DNA of 64,000 bases from Capillidium heterosporum. Taxonomy: Eukaryota; Entomophthoromycota; Entomophthoromycetes; Entomophthorales; Capillidiaceae. Location of the stretch: positions 1,240,001 to 1,304,000 of the forward strand of contig WBMQ01000006.1 in NCBI GenBank assembly GCA_016630905.1, in the 5' to 3' direction. The translations under genes and the position numbers were made by a program. The notes under the pieces are model-generated. The model did no database searches. It saw nothing but the letters and a program-made list of their open reading frames with translations, and was not told the DNA's origin. Positions 1 through 11,009 of this stretch are shown here, piece after piece; within the stretch, counting starts at the first letter, position 1, and every line of letters begins with the position of its first letter.

Positions 1-215
1 CCACCAGCTGAGGATTAGTTTGTAAATATTGAAACCGAGTGTCACAAACCTTTAAATATTATTAGACCTCTGGCAGCGCCGACTTAATTTAGTACTTATA
101 TATAACCACTCTACTGTTTTGCTTCTACTTTCACCTTTCAATTCAATATCGAATCGAATTTATACTGTATCGACTACAGACCACCATCTAACCGACAACC
201 TGTATAGTAGCAACC

Positions 216-1808
216 ATGTCCCAAGTACCATCGATATCAAGTATGCTAAACACCCAGATGAGCTTCTCGCCAAGCATCAAATCTACCTTCTCTTCCGACC
301 TGGAGACGGATAAACGAGATAGGAAAACCTTGGACGACATGTCACTTAATAGCTATAGGAAATTAAGCATCGATTCCGAGCTTTTCTTTTCAACAGTACT
401 TGATAATAAGCCGGAAGAGGAAAAAGTCCCTGAAAATCTCGATCAGTGGCAGCCCATAACTTCCCTAAGGCATACCGCCCATCAGATTATGATCCGAAAC
501 ATGGTCCAGAACTCGCCGCGCCGTAACTCTTCCCTGAAACCCAAGTCAGTAACCAAAAACTCCAACTTCCGCGTCTCTACGTCGTCATCCTTTTCCACCG
601 AATCCGAGCTCTCCACCATCTCATCGGACTCCATGCACAGTCAAACACCTGGAAGCCCATTGTCCTCTGATTTCTTCACTGAGCTGTACGACTCCCTAAC
701 TCCTGTAAAATACGATACTGTGCCGCGACAAAAGCCTGTAAATCGGGAAAGGACACAGTCTCAACACTACAACACATTCTCATCGAACTTGGATTCACCA
801 GTACTGTCCGATACATCCAACAACCGACAACGAGCCTCCTCTGTATTTACACCTGGTTCTGACTCTCCCCAATCGGACTTGAGTACCCACAACTCCAAGA
901 CGGCGATCCAATCTAGCCTCAAAGTAGCAAAACTACTGGGAATTGACCAAATGGCCAACTCGTCAAACACCACTTTAGCCGTAAAGCAAAGTATTCCATC
1001 TAGATCTTCGATCTCATCGAGAACCTCCGACACCATCCCCGAAAATATGCTGGTATCGAAGCGATCCTCGTTAAATCCGATCCAGATAAGGAATATGGTC
1101 GATAACAAACTAAAGTCTCTACGACGAGCATCTCGAGCCAATTTACCGATAGACCTAAGTAAGGAGACCTCTTTGAAGAGCGTCACCAAAAAGAACAGTG
1201 CTAGCATCTTTGGCTTCATCGAGATCCATAAGGAATCCTCCAGCATTATCAAGAAGAACCCATGGAGGACAAAGTACTTTGTTCTCAACGAGAGTACGTT
1301 GTACCGATTTGACGATAACCATCCCACTTCGGTGACGTCAATCAAGCTCAAGATATCTTCAGCCACCATCATTTGCGTTTCCGACCAGTTCCCAGGCGAC
1401 AAGTGGGTCTTAGAAGTTGGTGACTCGCACTGCACTTGGTATCTTAGGTTCCACAACAAGAACGACTTGTCGTTATGGTTATCCACCCTCAAGCAGGCTT
1501 CCTCTTTAACCAAATACTCCAAAAAGAGTTTGCCGGTACCCCCTATCGACTTGGATTTAATGAACGAGGACGACAACTTGGGCGATTTAGTTGATCAGCT
1601 ACCACAGCCCCCGACGAGAAAGTCTTATCATTCGGCACCAGTATCACCAGCCCCCAACACCAAAGTTATCTCGTCAACACCCATGCGCTTCTCCCAAAGT
1701 TTGAGTTCGGGGTCCAGCTACAAGGTATCCCCCGACTACTTCACCAAGTTCTCCAAGGGGAATAGTTTCCTCAACTTCCCGTCACTGGCTGAGGTTCCCG
1801 AACTTTAG
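216..1808 (+). CDS. Serine-rich protein with a C-terminal PH domain
   Basis: A single uninterrupted reading frame of 530 residues. The first 330 residues are low-complexity and rich in Ser, Thr, Asn and Pro, typical of a disordered, phosphorylated fungal regulatory region. Residues about 331-429 read as a pleckstrin homology domain: a FGFIEIHKE first strand, a WRTKYFVLN strand, FDDNHP, a KWVLEVGD strand, and a closing helix with the invariant Trp (LSLWLSTLKQ). PH domains bind phosphoinositides or proteins, so a membrane-associated or polarity/signalling role is likely, but no ortholog was recognised. A basic, proline-containing tail follows the PH domain. The ATG at 216 is preceded by CAACC and is the first good start; an overlapping frame beginning at 119 is not supported. 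Confidence is high for the gene and PH fold, low for function. Confidence 0.85.
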   Translation: MSQVPSISSMLNTQMSFSPSIKSTFSSDLETDKRDRKTLDDMSLNSYRKLSIDSELFFSTVLDNKPEEEKVPENLDQWQPITSLRHTAHQIMIRNMVQNSPRRNSSLKPKSVTKNSNFRVSTSSSFSTESELSTISSDSMHSQTPGSPLSSDFFTELYDSLTPVKYDTVPRQKPVNRERTQSQHYNTFSSNLDSPVLSDTSNNRQRASSVFTPGSDSPQSDLSTHNSKTAIQSSLKVAKLLGIDQMANSSNTTLAVKQSIPSRSSISSRTSDTIPENMLVSKRSSLNPIQIRNMVDNKLKSLRRASRANLPIDLSKETSLKSVTKKNSASIFGFIEIHKESSSIIKKNPWRTKYFVLNESTLYRFDDNHPTSVTSIKLKISSATIICVSDQFPGDKWVLEVGDSHCTWYLRFHNKNDLSLWLSTLKQASSLTKYSKKSLPVPPIDLDLMNEDDNLGDLVDQLPQPPTRKSYHSAPVSPAPNTKVISSTPMRFSQSLSSGSSYKVSPDYFTKFSKGNSFLNFPSLAEVPEL

Positions 1809-3973
1809 CTCCTATAAAAATGTTTCAAGGTTGTCACGAACTAATAAATTTATATCTAATAGGATAGTCTGCATGTGTATATATTTACTATTGAAATAAT
1901 AAGTGTCTCCATTGATAGTTAGCTTAGTTTGCTCTTCAATTTTATGAAAGTACGAAGCAATGTTTTAAATGTTGTATACTAAAGGATGCCAGCAGTTTGA
2001 ACAAAACTATTCCACAATCCACCAAGTCGAATTCAACTACAGACCTTAAAGTGCACCTTGCAAGCCATTGAAACTTTTCAATTTTAGCACCATCAAAAGG
2101 CGGTACAACCTTTCCGTTAGGTCACCAACCTAAAGTTTTTAATAAAACTGAAGGGCGAACTTCTCGAGAATTGCCTACCATTACAAAATACCAATATTTA
2201 GGATACCACTCTTTTTTATTTTTAAAGAGGTATATTTTTGTAAAAGTGGGAGCTATTGATCGAGGGACCTCAGTAGTTACAATTTTTAGCGCACTTTCAT
2301 CACCTACACATATTCGGTAGGTAGCTCCAACTAGCAAACTACTCATAAGTCGTAAATATTTTGGTGCTAGCATTTATAATGGAATAGGTTGTGCCAAAGA
2401 AGACCCTTTTAATTTCGTTCGTTTGGAAAATATATTTATCACAAAAGTGCTCTAGAACCACTATCCCATTAATAAAAATTACAATACGATGTAGAAAAGA
2501 TAGGCTTTCCAAAATGTTGGAAGGATGTAGAGCAAGTTTTATAAATTTCGGAATTTCGAGGTGAAATCGATTAAGCTTTTCATAAAGTAAGTTTCTGAAA
2601 CTTGTGATCTACAGCTTTTGCTGGAACAAAATATTGGCTGGTAAAGGCTTGAAGGGGATCGTCAGTTGAAATTACAGAATACTTTTATAGGTGACAAAGT
2701 AGATGATATATTTATAAAAGGTGAAGATGGGGTTATAGGAAAATACTAATTGCAGGTGGTTAGCAATTGTTGCAAACTTTTATAGCAAGTTTGATTGGGA
2801 CTTGAGATTGTTGATTACAAAAAAGATGGCAGGGCGATAGGTAGATTCTGTGCTCTAGTTTAGCTCGACAACTATCATAAATCCAAGAAAGAGCAATCGA
2901 TTTCTTTTCACATATGCCCACTACTCGGTCTCGGATTGACCCCATTCCTTCCGGAACACCTATTAGCTCTCTACTTGTTTAAGGGAGCTTTGCCTAGAGG
3001 ATTGAATGGAAAGAGACAATTGAATGCAGCTAACTTGAGACGGAGTAGAATTACTTTTGAGCCTTGATTTATTGGAAAGATGGTTGTGTTGAAGCAGATA
3101 GGGTGTCAACTAGGCGTCTCCAACCAATCAAACTATCCAATAGAAATTAAAGTCAAAGAGGTGTAAGAGGTGAACCGATACTCCTTTGCTCTGAATGTTC
3201 ATTCTGAAAATATGCCCAAAAGAGATGAAACTGGTGTACTAACTTTGTAATGCCTATAGTCTTTTAATCTAACTCAAAGGTGGATATGTCCAACTAAACA
3301 TTCAACTCACAAGCTCCAAAGCTATTTATTAAAATTAAAATTTTGATAAACCTAATATAAATTTGTCTGGAATTTGGCAAGGTTGAATGATCTTTAAAAG
3401 GTATCTAATTTCATCTTGCTATAAACGATCTTATACCGTAGCTTCAAGTATCTCAATTTTTGTATGCTTCTTACTTGGAACAACCCCTATCGCTTCAAGG
3501 TTTTGAAACTTGAGAATTCAAAACAGGAATTTCAAAAAATAGCAAGTTTATAGTCAAATAAGAAATGTATAGATTTTCTATAGCTTAAATATACATCTAA
3601 GCACGCTATAAAAAGTTATAGCAGTCAAATGTATATCGAAAATAATAGCATTCAAAACTACGTTACGATAGACTCAACTTGGAAAATCTTAAACCGAAAT
3701 AGATAGTTCCAAACCCAAGTCTCCAACAGGTTTATTAAATACAATATGCTAAACATGAAGACAGTAGAATTATAATAGTTGAAGGCATACTATAAAAGGC
3801 TAGACTAATTTACTACCTTGCAGGGTTTTAGAACTGCATATCATATTAGGTATCTGTGAGGATGTCTTACTTTACTATCAACCCTACGACCTGAACGGAA
3901 TATCCAGCGATATATAATCAAGTTAACCGCCAGGCGACGAAAACATTTGGTATGCTCGATCTTCAACTACAAC
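1809..3973. other. Long intergenic region (2.2 kb) with a possible relic
   Basis: AT-rich sequence between two convergent genes. No intact gene was found. Minus-strand open stretches at about 2122-2680 (listed separately) and 2760-2945 may be decayed coding sequence. The remainder holds frequent stops in all frames, and I see no tRNA or repeat in it. Confidence 0.6.
2122..2680 (-). pseudogene. Possible decayed protein-coding gene
   Basis: On the minus strand three open stretches follow one another in different frames: one ending near 2595 (contains DDPLQAFTSQYFVPAK), a second of about 75 codons over roughly 2590-2350 (contains HLEIPKFIKLALHP), and a third of 83 codons ending at 2122 (contains KKEWYPKYWYFVMVG). 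None joins to the next through a convincing GT-AG intron, and only the last has an ATG. The composition looks protein-like and there is no stop within each stretch, which suggests one gene broken by frameshifts. I recognise no family. Chance open frames in AT-rich DNA remain possible. Confidence 0.25.
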
Positions 3974-5254
3974 CTACTTCTTCTTGATAAACTGACTGAG
4001 ATTCGGAGTCATACCGGCCTTACCTACCTTGGTAAATTCTCCTGATCCTCTGGGACCAGGTGTACTTGCTCGAGATCCTAAAATATACAATTAAGTCAGT
4101 TAAACTAAAATTAGAAACCTCGATTTAAAGCCCTGTTCAACGACGAGTCAGCCGGCGTCCGTTTCAACTTCATGAGACGCTTGGCAGCTGGTGTAAGGTT
4201 CCCGCGACCTGGCGTAGCTTGAAAGTTGGAAGGTAGATGGGAGAGGTGCCGCTTCTTTATAGCTTGGCGTGCTTTGATGGCTAGCCTATTGGTTAGGGTT
4301 TCCTGCTTGCTGGGTTCGGGTAGGTGGAACTGACGCCCTTGATTTTTGAAAGTTGGTGCTTTAGTTTACGGCTTTGGGATTGGGCAAATTAAAAAAGTAC
4401 CTGGCGTAGCATCAATAGGTAAAGGTGTCGACTCAATAGTACCCCAGGTTAATGGTTGCTCCTTGAGGTCGAGTGGGTTGATACTTGGCGTCATTTCAAG
4501 TAGGTTGTAGTTTGGCTGGTTGTCGGTAACTAATTTGGTAGGAATGGTAAGTAAGAGAGCTTATGTATGTTAAAAAATACTGGGATGGCTGGTGGTAAAT
4601 GTACTGGGGGTGTGGACTTTAGTTTCAAACTAAAATAGTAATTTGTTATTAGTAAATAATGCAAATATATTAAATTACTATGTCGTTGGGAATCCTAGTG
4701 TTACTATAGTCGATAGCCTTAGGCTTAGAGCGTAGGTACGACTCGGAAAGCTGTTGGGAGTCATGGTGGTCGGGTACGTACATCAAGCTATTTTTTGCTG
4801 TATACTTCCACTGATTGGTACCCTTGGCCTTGCGTTCTAACTTAACAAGTGCTTCAGTGCCGTTACCAAATTCGATCATCTCAGCCTTAGCTTTAGGCTC
4901 GATAAGCTTCTGGTCGTTGTACAGCCACTTCAACTTTTCACGCTTGACCTTTTCCGCCTTTGCTACCAGCTGGTTGAAGGAATGGTTATCTTCTGAAGTG
5001 TACTTTCGGAAGAATTGGTCGAGACTTAGGTCGGCGATATCAATTGGTGTGGTTTGGGGTTGGTAGGGTAAAGGTTCCAATAGCTGAAGGGAACGAAGTC
5101 GTGCCAGTTGGGGGAAGAAATCCCGTTCTATTATTTTGTCGATAGCTAGGGTGTAGGTATCCTCATCGAGCACTTGAATGTTGCTGCTACGAACAATTTC
5201 TTTTGTGCCTTTCTCGGGCTTCGTCCGAGTCAAGTTTAGTTTGTCTTTGTCCAT
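3974..5254 (-). CDS. ESS2: ESS2/DGCR14 family nuclear splicing-associated protein (Bis1-like)
   Basis: Five exons (5254-4679, 4629-4581, 4529-4401, 4358-4119, 4077-3974) give 365 residues. The N-terminal part has the family signature: LDEDTYTLAIDKIIERDFFP followed by a DLSLDQFFRKYTSEDN segment. Exon 3 carries the other hallmark, LTWGTIESTPLPI, and the C-terminus ends in GMTPNLSQFIKKK. ESS2 proteins (Bis1 in fission yeast, DGCR14 in humans) are nuclear and found with spliceosomal C complexes. The four introns are 42-51 bp with GTA or GTT donors; the first begins after DI and would otherwise run into a stop two codons later. The gene diverges from the RS-rich gene starting at 5436, leaving a 181 bp shared promoter. 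S. cerevisiae has no obvious ortholog, so presence here argues against a Saccharomyces-like genome. Confidence 0.9.
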
Positions 5255-5435
5255 ATTTGTGGCTGGTAAAATTTGTTGGAGTGAGATTCAGTTCTTTGTA
5301 GAGCTTTGCAATTTTGAAACTATAAATCAAACTGAGCTGGAAGCAAGAATTTCAACTTTTAGCCAGCTAGTCAATTCCAGCAAAAAATTTGGAAGTTGTC
5401 AAGTTTCTGTTGAAGTTGCAAATTCTTTAGTGTTT
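5255..5435. promoter_or_regulatory. Shared divergent promoter of ESS2 and the SCI1-like gene
   Basis: 181 bp separates the ATG of the ESS2 gene (minus strand) from the chosen ATG of the RS-rich gene (plus strand). Both products look like nuclear RNA-processing proteins, so joint control is plausible. No clear TATA box was seen between them. Confidence 0.5.
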
Positions 5436-8187
5436 ATGTCGTCCCCCCAGAGTTACCAATCGGATTCGAACTGTGAATCCCCAACAAGTAACTTCTTATA
5501 TATCACAATTACCTATCTAAAGCTTACAGGCATATTTCTAGCTCATGGCGAGTTCAGACAGAAACTTGAATTAAGTCCAGTTCATTTTGAGCCACGAAAT
5601 CTTCAACCCCATATGCCTGAACCGTAGCTTAGACTATATATTTTAAACACACTAACTTGTTTTTATTTTTAAGAAACTTGAATTTTCCTTTGGTAAATCC
5701 AATAACAGAAGCGCCTAATGAAACTGGAAGGAAGGTTGATGAAAGATGGTTACCAGACCCAGTCAATGAAGTCACTTTAAAGGTCAGTTTAAAAGCTTTG
5801 GAATTAAAGGGAAATGTGAGATCAACTTCAGATGTGGAATTTCAACAACTTGAAATGAAAGAGCCAACTAGTTCGAGAGCAAATTCAACTTCCCATTCAA
5901 GGTTAACAAAAGAGGCTAATGAGTATAGAAGTATTAAGGAGTTTGTTGAAAATAAGACTCAATCTCAAACTTTTATGGAAGATTCAATTTCAACACCAAA
6001 CAGGGATAGTGGTTTGATGCAAAGCCAGTTCAAAAGTGATAGCCATCGGAATTCTAATTCAATGGCAAGAGAATTTCAACCTAGACAAGTAGCACCTATT
6101 CAAAACAAGGATAATGAGCAGCCACAACCCATCCATCTTTTAGAATTTAGTCCATCACACCATTCATCGCGAGGTAAGCATCTAGGGCAAAACTTTGCTC
6201 GAAAGGAGCATGAAGCGCTGCCAAGAGGCCGCGTTAGGTCATGGTCAAGATCTAACTCACCTCGTCCTAACCTGCCATTGGAAAGAGGAACTGCTCATAC
6301 TCGAGCACAGCAGCGAGAATGGGACTTTAGTCATCGAGAATTGAACCGAGGGGTGCATAAGTTACCTCATCGATCTACTAAGGTAGAATCCCCCGCCAAA
6401 CCGTCGAAGCACCACGATAACCTAAGTTTGGATAGAGAAGATCTCAGGCTGTCGCATCGGACTACCAGCCTGGAATCTCCAGTAAGATCACATCGGGAGA
6501 ATGAGCAGCGTAAAGAAATGCAACAACGATCACCTTCACCAACAAGATCCCGATCATCAGTATACAATTATCGAGAGTACGAACACTATAGGGAGGTACG
6601 AAAGAGATCGCCATCTCCAGCTCGATCCAAGGCATTATTACATAGAGCTGATAGCATAGAACGTTCAACTCGAACCTCAGTCGAGTCCCGATTACCTCTT
6701 CAGGATCGAAACCGCCCCGATTCTAGAACTATTCGTCGTCAAAGTCGGAGCCGATCTCCACCTGCTAGTAGACGGGATTATTCGACAGAAGCATCGAAAA
6801 GCTACAAGGCCAATCGGCACCAACATCCTTCTTACTCACCATCACCATCGGTGTCACATGAGGTAGGAGACTTGAGACGGAACAGCTCAACTCGAGGATC
6901 CAACTCGCATACATATCCCGTATCGAGCCGAAGTGATAGACCCAGAGATAGGACACGCTCAAGATCATCTCGCCGTCCATCCTCTATTACTAGAAGTAGG
7001 AATGAAACTAATCTACTGCCTAGTTCTAATTTAGTATCAAATCGAAGAGATAGGACTCGTTCGAGATCCCCCCGTCGCATGTCACCCATTCCTAGAGGTA
7101 AGGTAGAAAAGCCCGGATTGCCCACTTCCCATCCAACCTCGAGTCGAAATGACAGGTTAGTGGATAGATCTCGTTCCAGATCACCCCGTCGTCATTCCCC
7201 TGTACCCAGAAGTAAACATGAGAAGTCTCGTTTACCGAAATATGAAAGACATGGTCAAGAGCATGGACGTCGACGTAGCTACAGTCCAAGTCGGAGCCGT
7301 AGCCGCAGCCGCAGCCCCAAATCGAATAGGACAAGAAACCGATCCAAAGAGCGGCAGAGGGAACGATCCCCAAGTGAAAGTGTTTCCGACACTCAGTCTG
7401 AGCGATCCGTTCCAAGAAAGAGTAAGAAGGACAAAAAAGTCAAGAAGTCGAAGAAGGATAAAAAGTCTAAAGACTCAAAGAAGTCCAAGAGCAAGAAGGT
7501 AATTAGCAACTTCAAATAGGCAACTTAGTGATTAATTTTTAGAAACGTAAAATCGGAGACAAGGATCCAAACTACGGTACCTATGGAGCTTACGGATTGA
7601 TCTATGATACTGAGTAAGAAGTTTTAATTAGATACCAAACAAGATGCTAACTCTTATTTTTTAAATAGCATCTACCGTAAGGAATCAGAGTTCCACGCCT
7701 GGCTTGTCGACGTCAAAAAGATCCAACCGGAATTAGTGCCCAACTCCACCATCAAGAAGTACTTTAGTAGTTTTGCCGAAGGTAAATATATATGTTTTAT
7801 CTTTTTAAACTTTTGATATCAAGATTACAACACTGCCACCTTACCTTCCACCAAGTACTATGATCTGGAAAAGTACTACAAGGATAATCCCGATCAAAAG
7901 GAGCAGAACCTATTCCGAGGATTCAACGCCATGGATCCACTAAACGCATCAATCGATCTAGATAAAGATTTTAGAAGTCATAGGTATGAAATTTTACAAG
8001 AGATTTTTATTTATATATTTTAATTAGGAATTTAGTGAAGAGTCAGGTGCAGAAAGTCGAAGAACTCCCCACTGATCGGGCTCGGATGTTGGAGTTGAGT
8101 CGAGTGGAGCAGGAACGTCTCGTCAAAAGTAGGATGAAGAAGTTGGGGATCCAGCCTGACGACAGTTTAGGAGTTCGCTACAAATAG
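5436..8187 (+). CDS. Arg/Ser-rich nuclear protein with SCI1-like C-terminal domain
   Basis: Seven exons (5436-5487, 5542-5623, 5674-7498, 7543-7613, 7669-7781, 7824-7983, 8028-8187) total 2463 nt, giving 820 residues. The long third exon encodes many Arg/Ser dipeptides (SRSRSRSRSP near its end) with repeated RDRTRSRSP-type units, and closes with a Lys/Ser-rich tract. The last four exons encode a conserved folded domain: PNYGTYGAYGLIYDTDIY, EFHAWLVDVKK, EDYNTATLPSTKYYDLEKYY, and a charged C-terminus ending GVRYK. That domain resembles the one in plant style cell-cycle inhibitor 1 (SCI1)-type proteins and related nuclear proteins. RS-repeat proteins usually act in pre-mRNA splicing. The start at 5436 is inferred; the first intron (5488-5541) keeps frame, and if retained it would insert a hydrophobic segment. 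Family assignment is from memory and moderate. Confidence 0.8.
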
Positions 8188-8986
8188 CTGTATGGCAAAT
8201 TTCGGACTTTAGAATATTAAGTGTAGCCTAATATAGGTTTTAAATTTGAAACTATAAGTTGAGACAGATGAATAAAGTTTTCAAAGATTTTTTGTAGTGC
8301 TTTATAACTTTTGATGAGTTGTAGATTGATAAACTTCTGTTAGGATATATATCAGTAAATACCAATATGGCTATAGTCCTGTTTGGATAACTTTATTTTT
8401 GTATTGAAGGCAATCTAATAAATAAATGTAAAGAGTTGTTAATTTGTAGAGAAACTAAATGTTGCAACGTTTAGATAATGTTGATATAGTTATAATTAAA
8501 CTCAAATACTAAGCTGAAATCAAGTTCGAATATAAAGATAAAGTAAAACAGGCCATATGTAGCAGACCTTTGACGAACCTATCTCATATGAAATGTGTAC
8601 TTAAGGTTGAATTCAATATACTATTTACAATGGTACAATATCCTTCTAGTGGATCCAAGAGACTCATCAAAGTAACTTGGAAATCTACCAGGCCTCCTTT
8701 TCAACTTCTCTGCATAAATCCATTTTCAAGAATTGAAATAAGCTTTCACAGCATATCAAAATTTATGCTCTAAGCAGCATATATCACTATCGTTTGCTAA
8801 AGTATGCCTTTAAATATATGCGTAAATTTGATTAGAGCAACTCTTTTAACCGAACAATTTACATTACATATTCTTGAATGCAAGCCTTCAATAAATACAC
8901 CACTATACCTCGAAAGCATTAGAATGGAAAAATATGTATAGATAACTCTATGGAAAAGTGAACTAGAGTCTTTATTATTTATAAGC
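8188..8986. other. Intergenic region
   Basis: About 800 bp of AT-rich sequence between two genes transcribed in the same direction. It holds the terminator of the upstream gene and the promoter of the Yippee gene. Nothing else recognisable was seen. Confidence 0.6.
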
Positions 8987-9466
8987 ATGCAGTTCAAGAA
9001 CCAATTCCGACTTGACAGTTGTAAGGAACCCTACCTGTGTAGTTGCTGTAGCACCCTTGTAGCATACGATAAAGACATCGTTTCCAAAGTAATTTATAAA
9101 TGTCACCCTACCCACTAACAAGTATTCCACAGATGTTCGTGGGTACAACAGACCAAGCTTACCTCTTTGATAAGCTGTAAGTTTTAATTGCCACTACCAA
9201 GCACTAACAATAATAAAGCTACAACGTAACTTTAGGTCACAAAGAGGATCGGTTGTTGCTAACTGGGCTACATACGGTTGCCGACCTAAGATGTAAAAAC
9301 TGTTCCAACACTTTGGGTTGGTTTTACGTAACTTTTTTAAATTTCTAAGGTTGACAATATATAGTTTTACTCATTCGAGAAGGAGCAGAAGTTCAAGGAG
9401 GGACGAGGTATCGTCGAGTTGGATAAGATAGGCAAGTTGGAAAAGTGTTTTGAGATTGAGTGGTAG
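8987..9466 (+). CDS. Yippee-like zinc-binding protein (Moh1 family)
   Basis: Four short exons (8987-9088, 9133-9176, 9219-9327, 9365-9466) give 118 residues, the usual Yippee length. The sequence has both zinc-binding CxxC pairs: CSCC in [18 protein letters not shown] and CKNC in [14 protein letters not shown]. The intervening block [18 protein letters not shown] and then [15 protein letters not shown] is the Yippee core, followed by [18 protein letters not shown]. Yippee domains form a zinc-stabilised fold related to cereblon and Mis18; in yeast the family member is Moh1, and human YPEL5 belongs to the GID/CTLH ubiquitin ligase. Introns are 37-44 bp. Each exon is too short to stand out as a long open frame, so the gene is easily missed. 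Confidence 0.9.
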
Positions 9467-11009
9467 TAAGCAAAGGTAAGCTAGGATGTAAAGTTGACTT
9501 GAAAAAACAGCTAGTTTTGTATTGCTGATAGAACCTAAATAAAGCTTTGGAATAATTGTGGTATGAATTTAGACTGAACATGTCATTTTTTATAAATTGT
9601 ATTTTAAAGATCTTTTTGAGCTTCCTATTTGTCTAGATTGCCATTATCAAAGATTATCGACATACAACTACCCTACTCTTTGAATTGTAAATATAGTTGT
9701 TTACAATAGGTGTTGTTTCTAGATATATTTATTGACTTTTCCTTTACATTAATCAGGATACAGTTTGATCGAAGCACCTACGAAAACTTTCCATCGGTTC
9801 TTTATTTCTTCTATAGGAAAGGCTGTATATTTATTCAAATTTGTAGAGGGATAAAGGTAGTTAAATAGACTAATCATTTGTATGGCGCTATCGATGCTGA
9901 CTTTAGTACTTAAAGTAGGACTCGTATTCTTCAAGGAATTAGGAAAATGCTAGGAGATTTTGGCCAATATTATGACCTCAGAAATTGATTGAAAAGTCTG
10001 AGGTAAATTTATTTGCTGTAGAGCTATTTTCGTGACTTTGTAATTGCAGATCCCTGCAATTGAATTTTCTAGAGCAGGACTGCTTTTGGGAAGTATGACT
10101 ACTTCCCGATAACAATCACCGAGCCAAGTGAAAGTTTAATAAGATCTTATCAGTTCCAATTTAGACTAATGATGTGGCAGAGCTGACATCTGACTACGAC
10201 AAATTTTCAGCCTGCTACTCTATTTTGTATTGGCAAAAGCTAAAAGCTAGACTAGACCAAGGTGCATTTATATTGATGAAAGATTTAATGCTCCAGGTTC
10301 AAGCTATACCGTATCTATATATACTCAAATGCCAAGGGCTACTGAGTAAGGATTAATAGGGGCTGTGAGTAGGTCAATGGCTCGGTATTCTTTTGAATAG
10401 ATCAATTTTCATTCATTATCTGTGCACTACTGTAGGCTTTGAAGCCAATATTATAAGGTTAGATAAAGGAAAAGCGAAAATTAAACCCATATCAAATCAG
10501 TCACAAAACTGGTCATACTTATTGCAATCAAAAATCTAATCGCAAGCTATATGTTACAACTAGTTTTCATATGGGCAGGGAGATAATAGGTAAGACTACA
10601 ACAAGGTTGATAGAAAATCCGCTTTATCTCCATCAAATGATAATTCTTCTATTTTGAGCCCGTCAATTAGGAGCTTCTAAGCCTATCTAGAAGTTGAGAT
10701 CCAGAAGTCTATTGATAGCTCTGAAATGGTTGAAGACTAAAAGTGCCACAACAAAACTATCGCTTTTAAGCCAACACACGTTGGGGTTATTTGAATATGA
10801 AGCGACCTAATCAATCCATATACGGTTGGCTAGGAAAGTATCATCAAGCTTAATAGATGAAAAAGGTATAAATAAGGGGTCAATTGGGTTAGGAGCAAGA
10901 TTTTAACAAACGTCATCATCCACAGCTCAAATAAATACTACAGGTAACAAACCCATTGAAGCTCTCTTAGAACAAAGCAACATATTGACACCAGATAAGA
11001 ACTTCCAAG
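9467..11009. promoter_or_regulatory. 5' flank and promoter of glutamine synthetase copy 1
   Basis: From about 10050 onward this sequence aligns collinearly, though patchily, with the reverse complement of the region upstream of the second glutamine synthetase gene (to about 17880). Shared blocks include an AGATCTTATCA box with a GATA-type site (10142-10152), the block around 10171-10200, ATCAATC near 10812, a TATAAATA box at 10867-10874 and the AACGTCATC block just downstream. Another GATAA lies at 10462-10466. Fungal nitrogen-responsive genes are commonly driven by GATA factors, so nitrogen control is a reasonable inference. The stretch 9467-10040 holds nothing I can identify. Confidence 0.6.
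10944..10999 (+). other. Candidate 5' UTR intron of glutamine synthetase copy 1
   Basis: A CAG/GTAACA donor follows the TATA box by about 70 bp, and AG acceptors lie at 10993-10994 and 10998-10999, just before the ATG at 11010. The second copy has a matching CAG/GTAAAC donor and TTTAG acceptor at the same place (16889-16853). Conservation of the donor position between copies whose leaders have otherwise diverged supports a real leader intron. Confidence 0.4.

Noticed and set aside
767..1576. 269-codon antisense frame under the PH-domain gene
   Set aside because: The plus-strand frame encodes a clear PH domain and Ser-rich region; the antisense product resembles nothing and mirrors TCN/AGY serine codons.
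5178..5435. Upstream ATG extension of the RS-protein frame
   Set aside because: It would overlap the start of the ESS2 gene on the other strand; the ATG at 5436 gives a simpler model.
10174..10356. 60-codon open frame upstream of GSIII copy 1
   Set aside because: Begins with GTG, has no family resemblance, and lies in promoter sequence shared with the other copy; kept only as a question in the findings.
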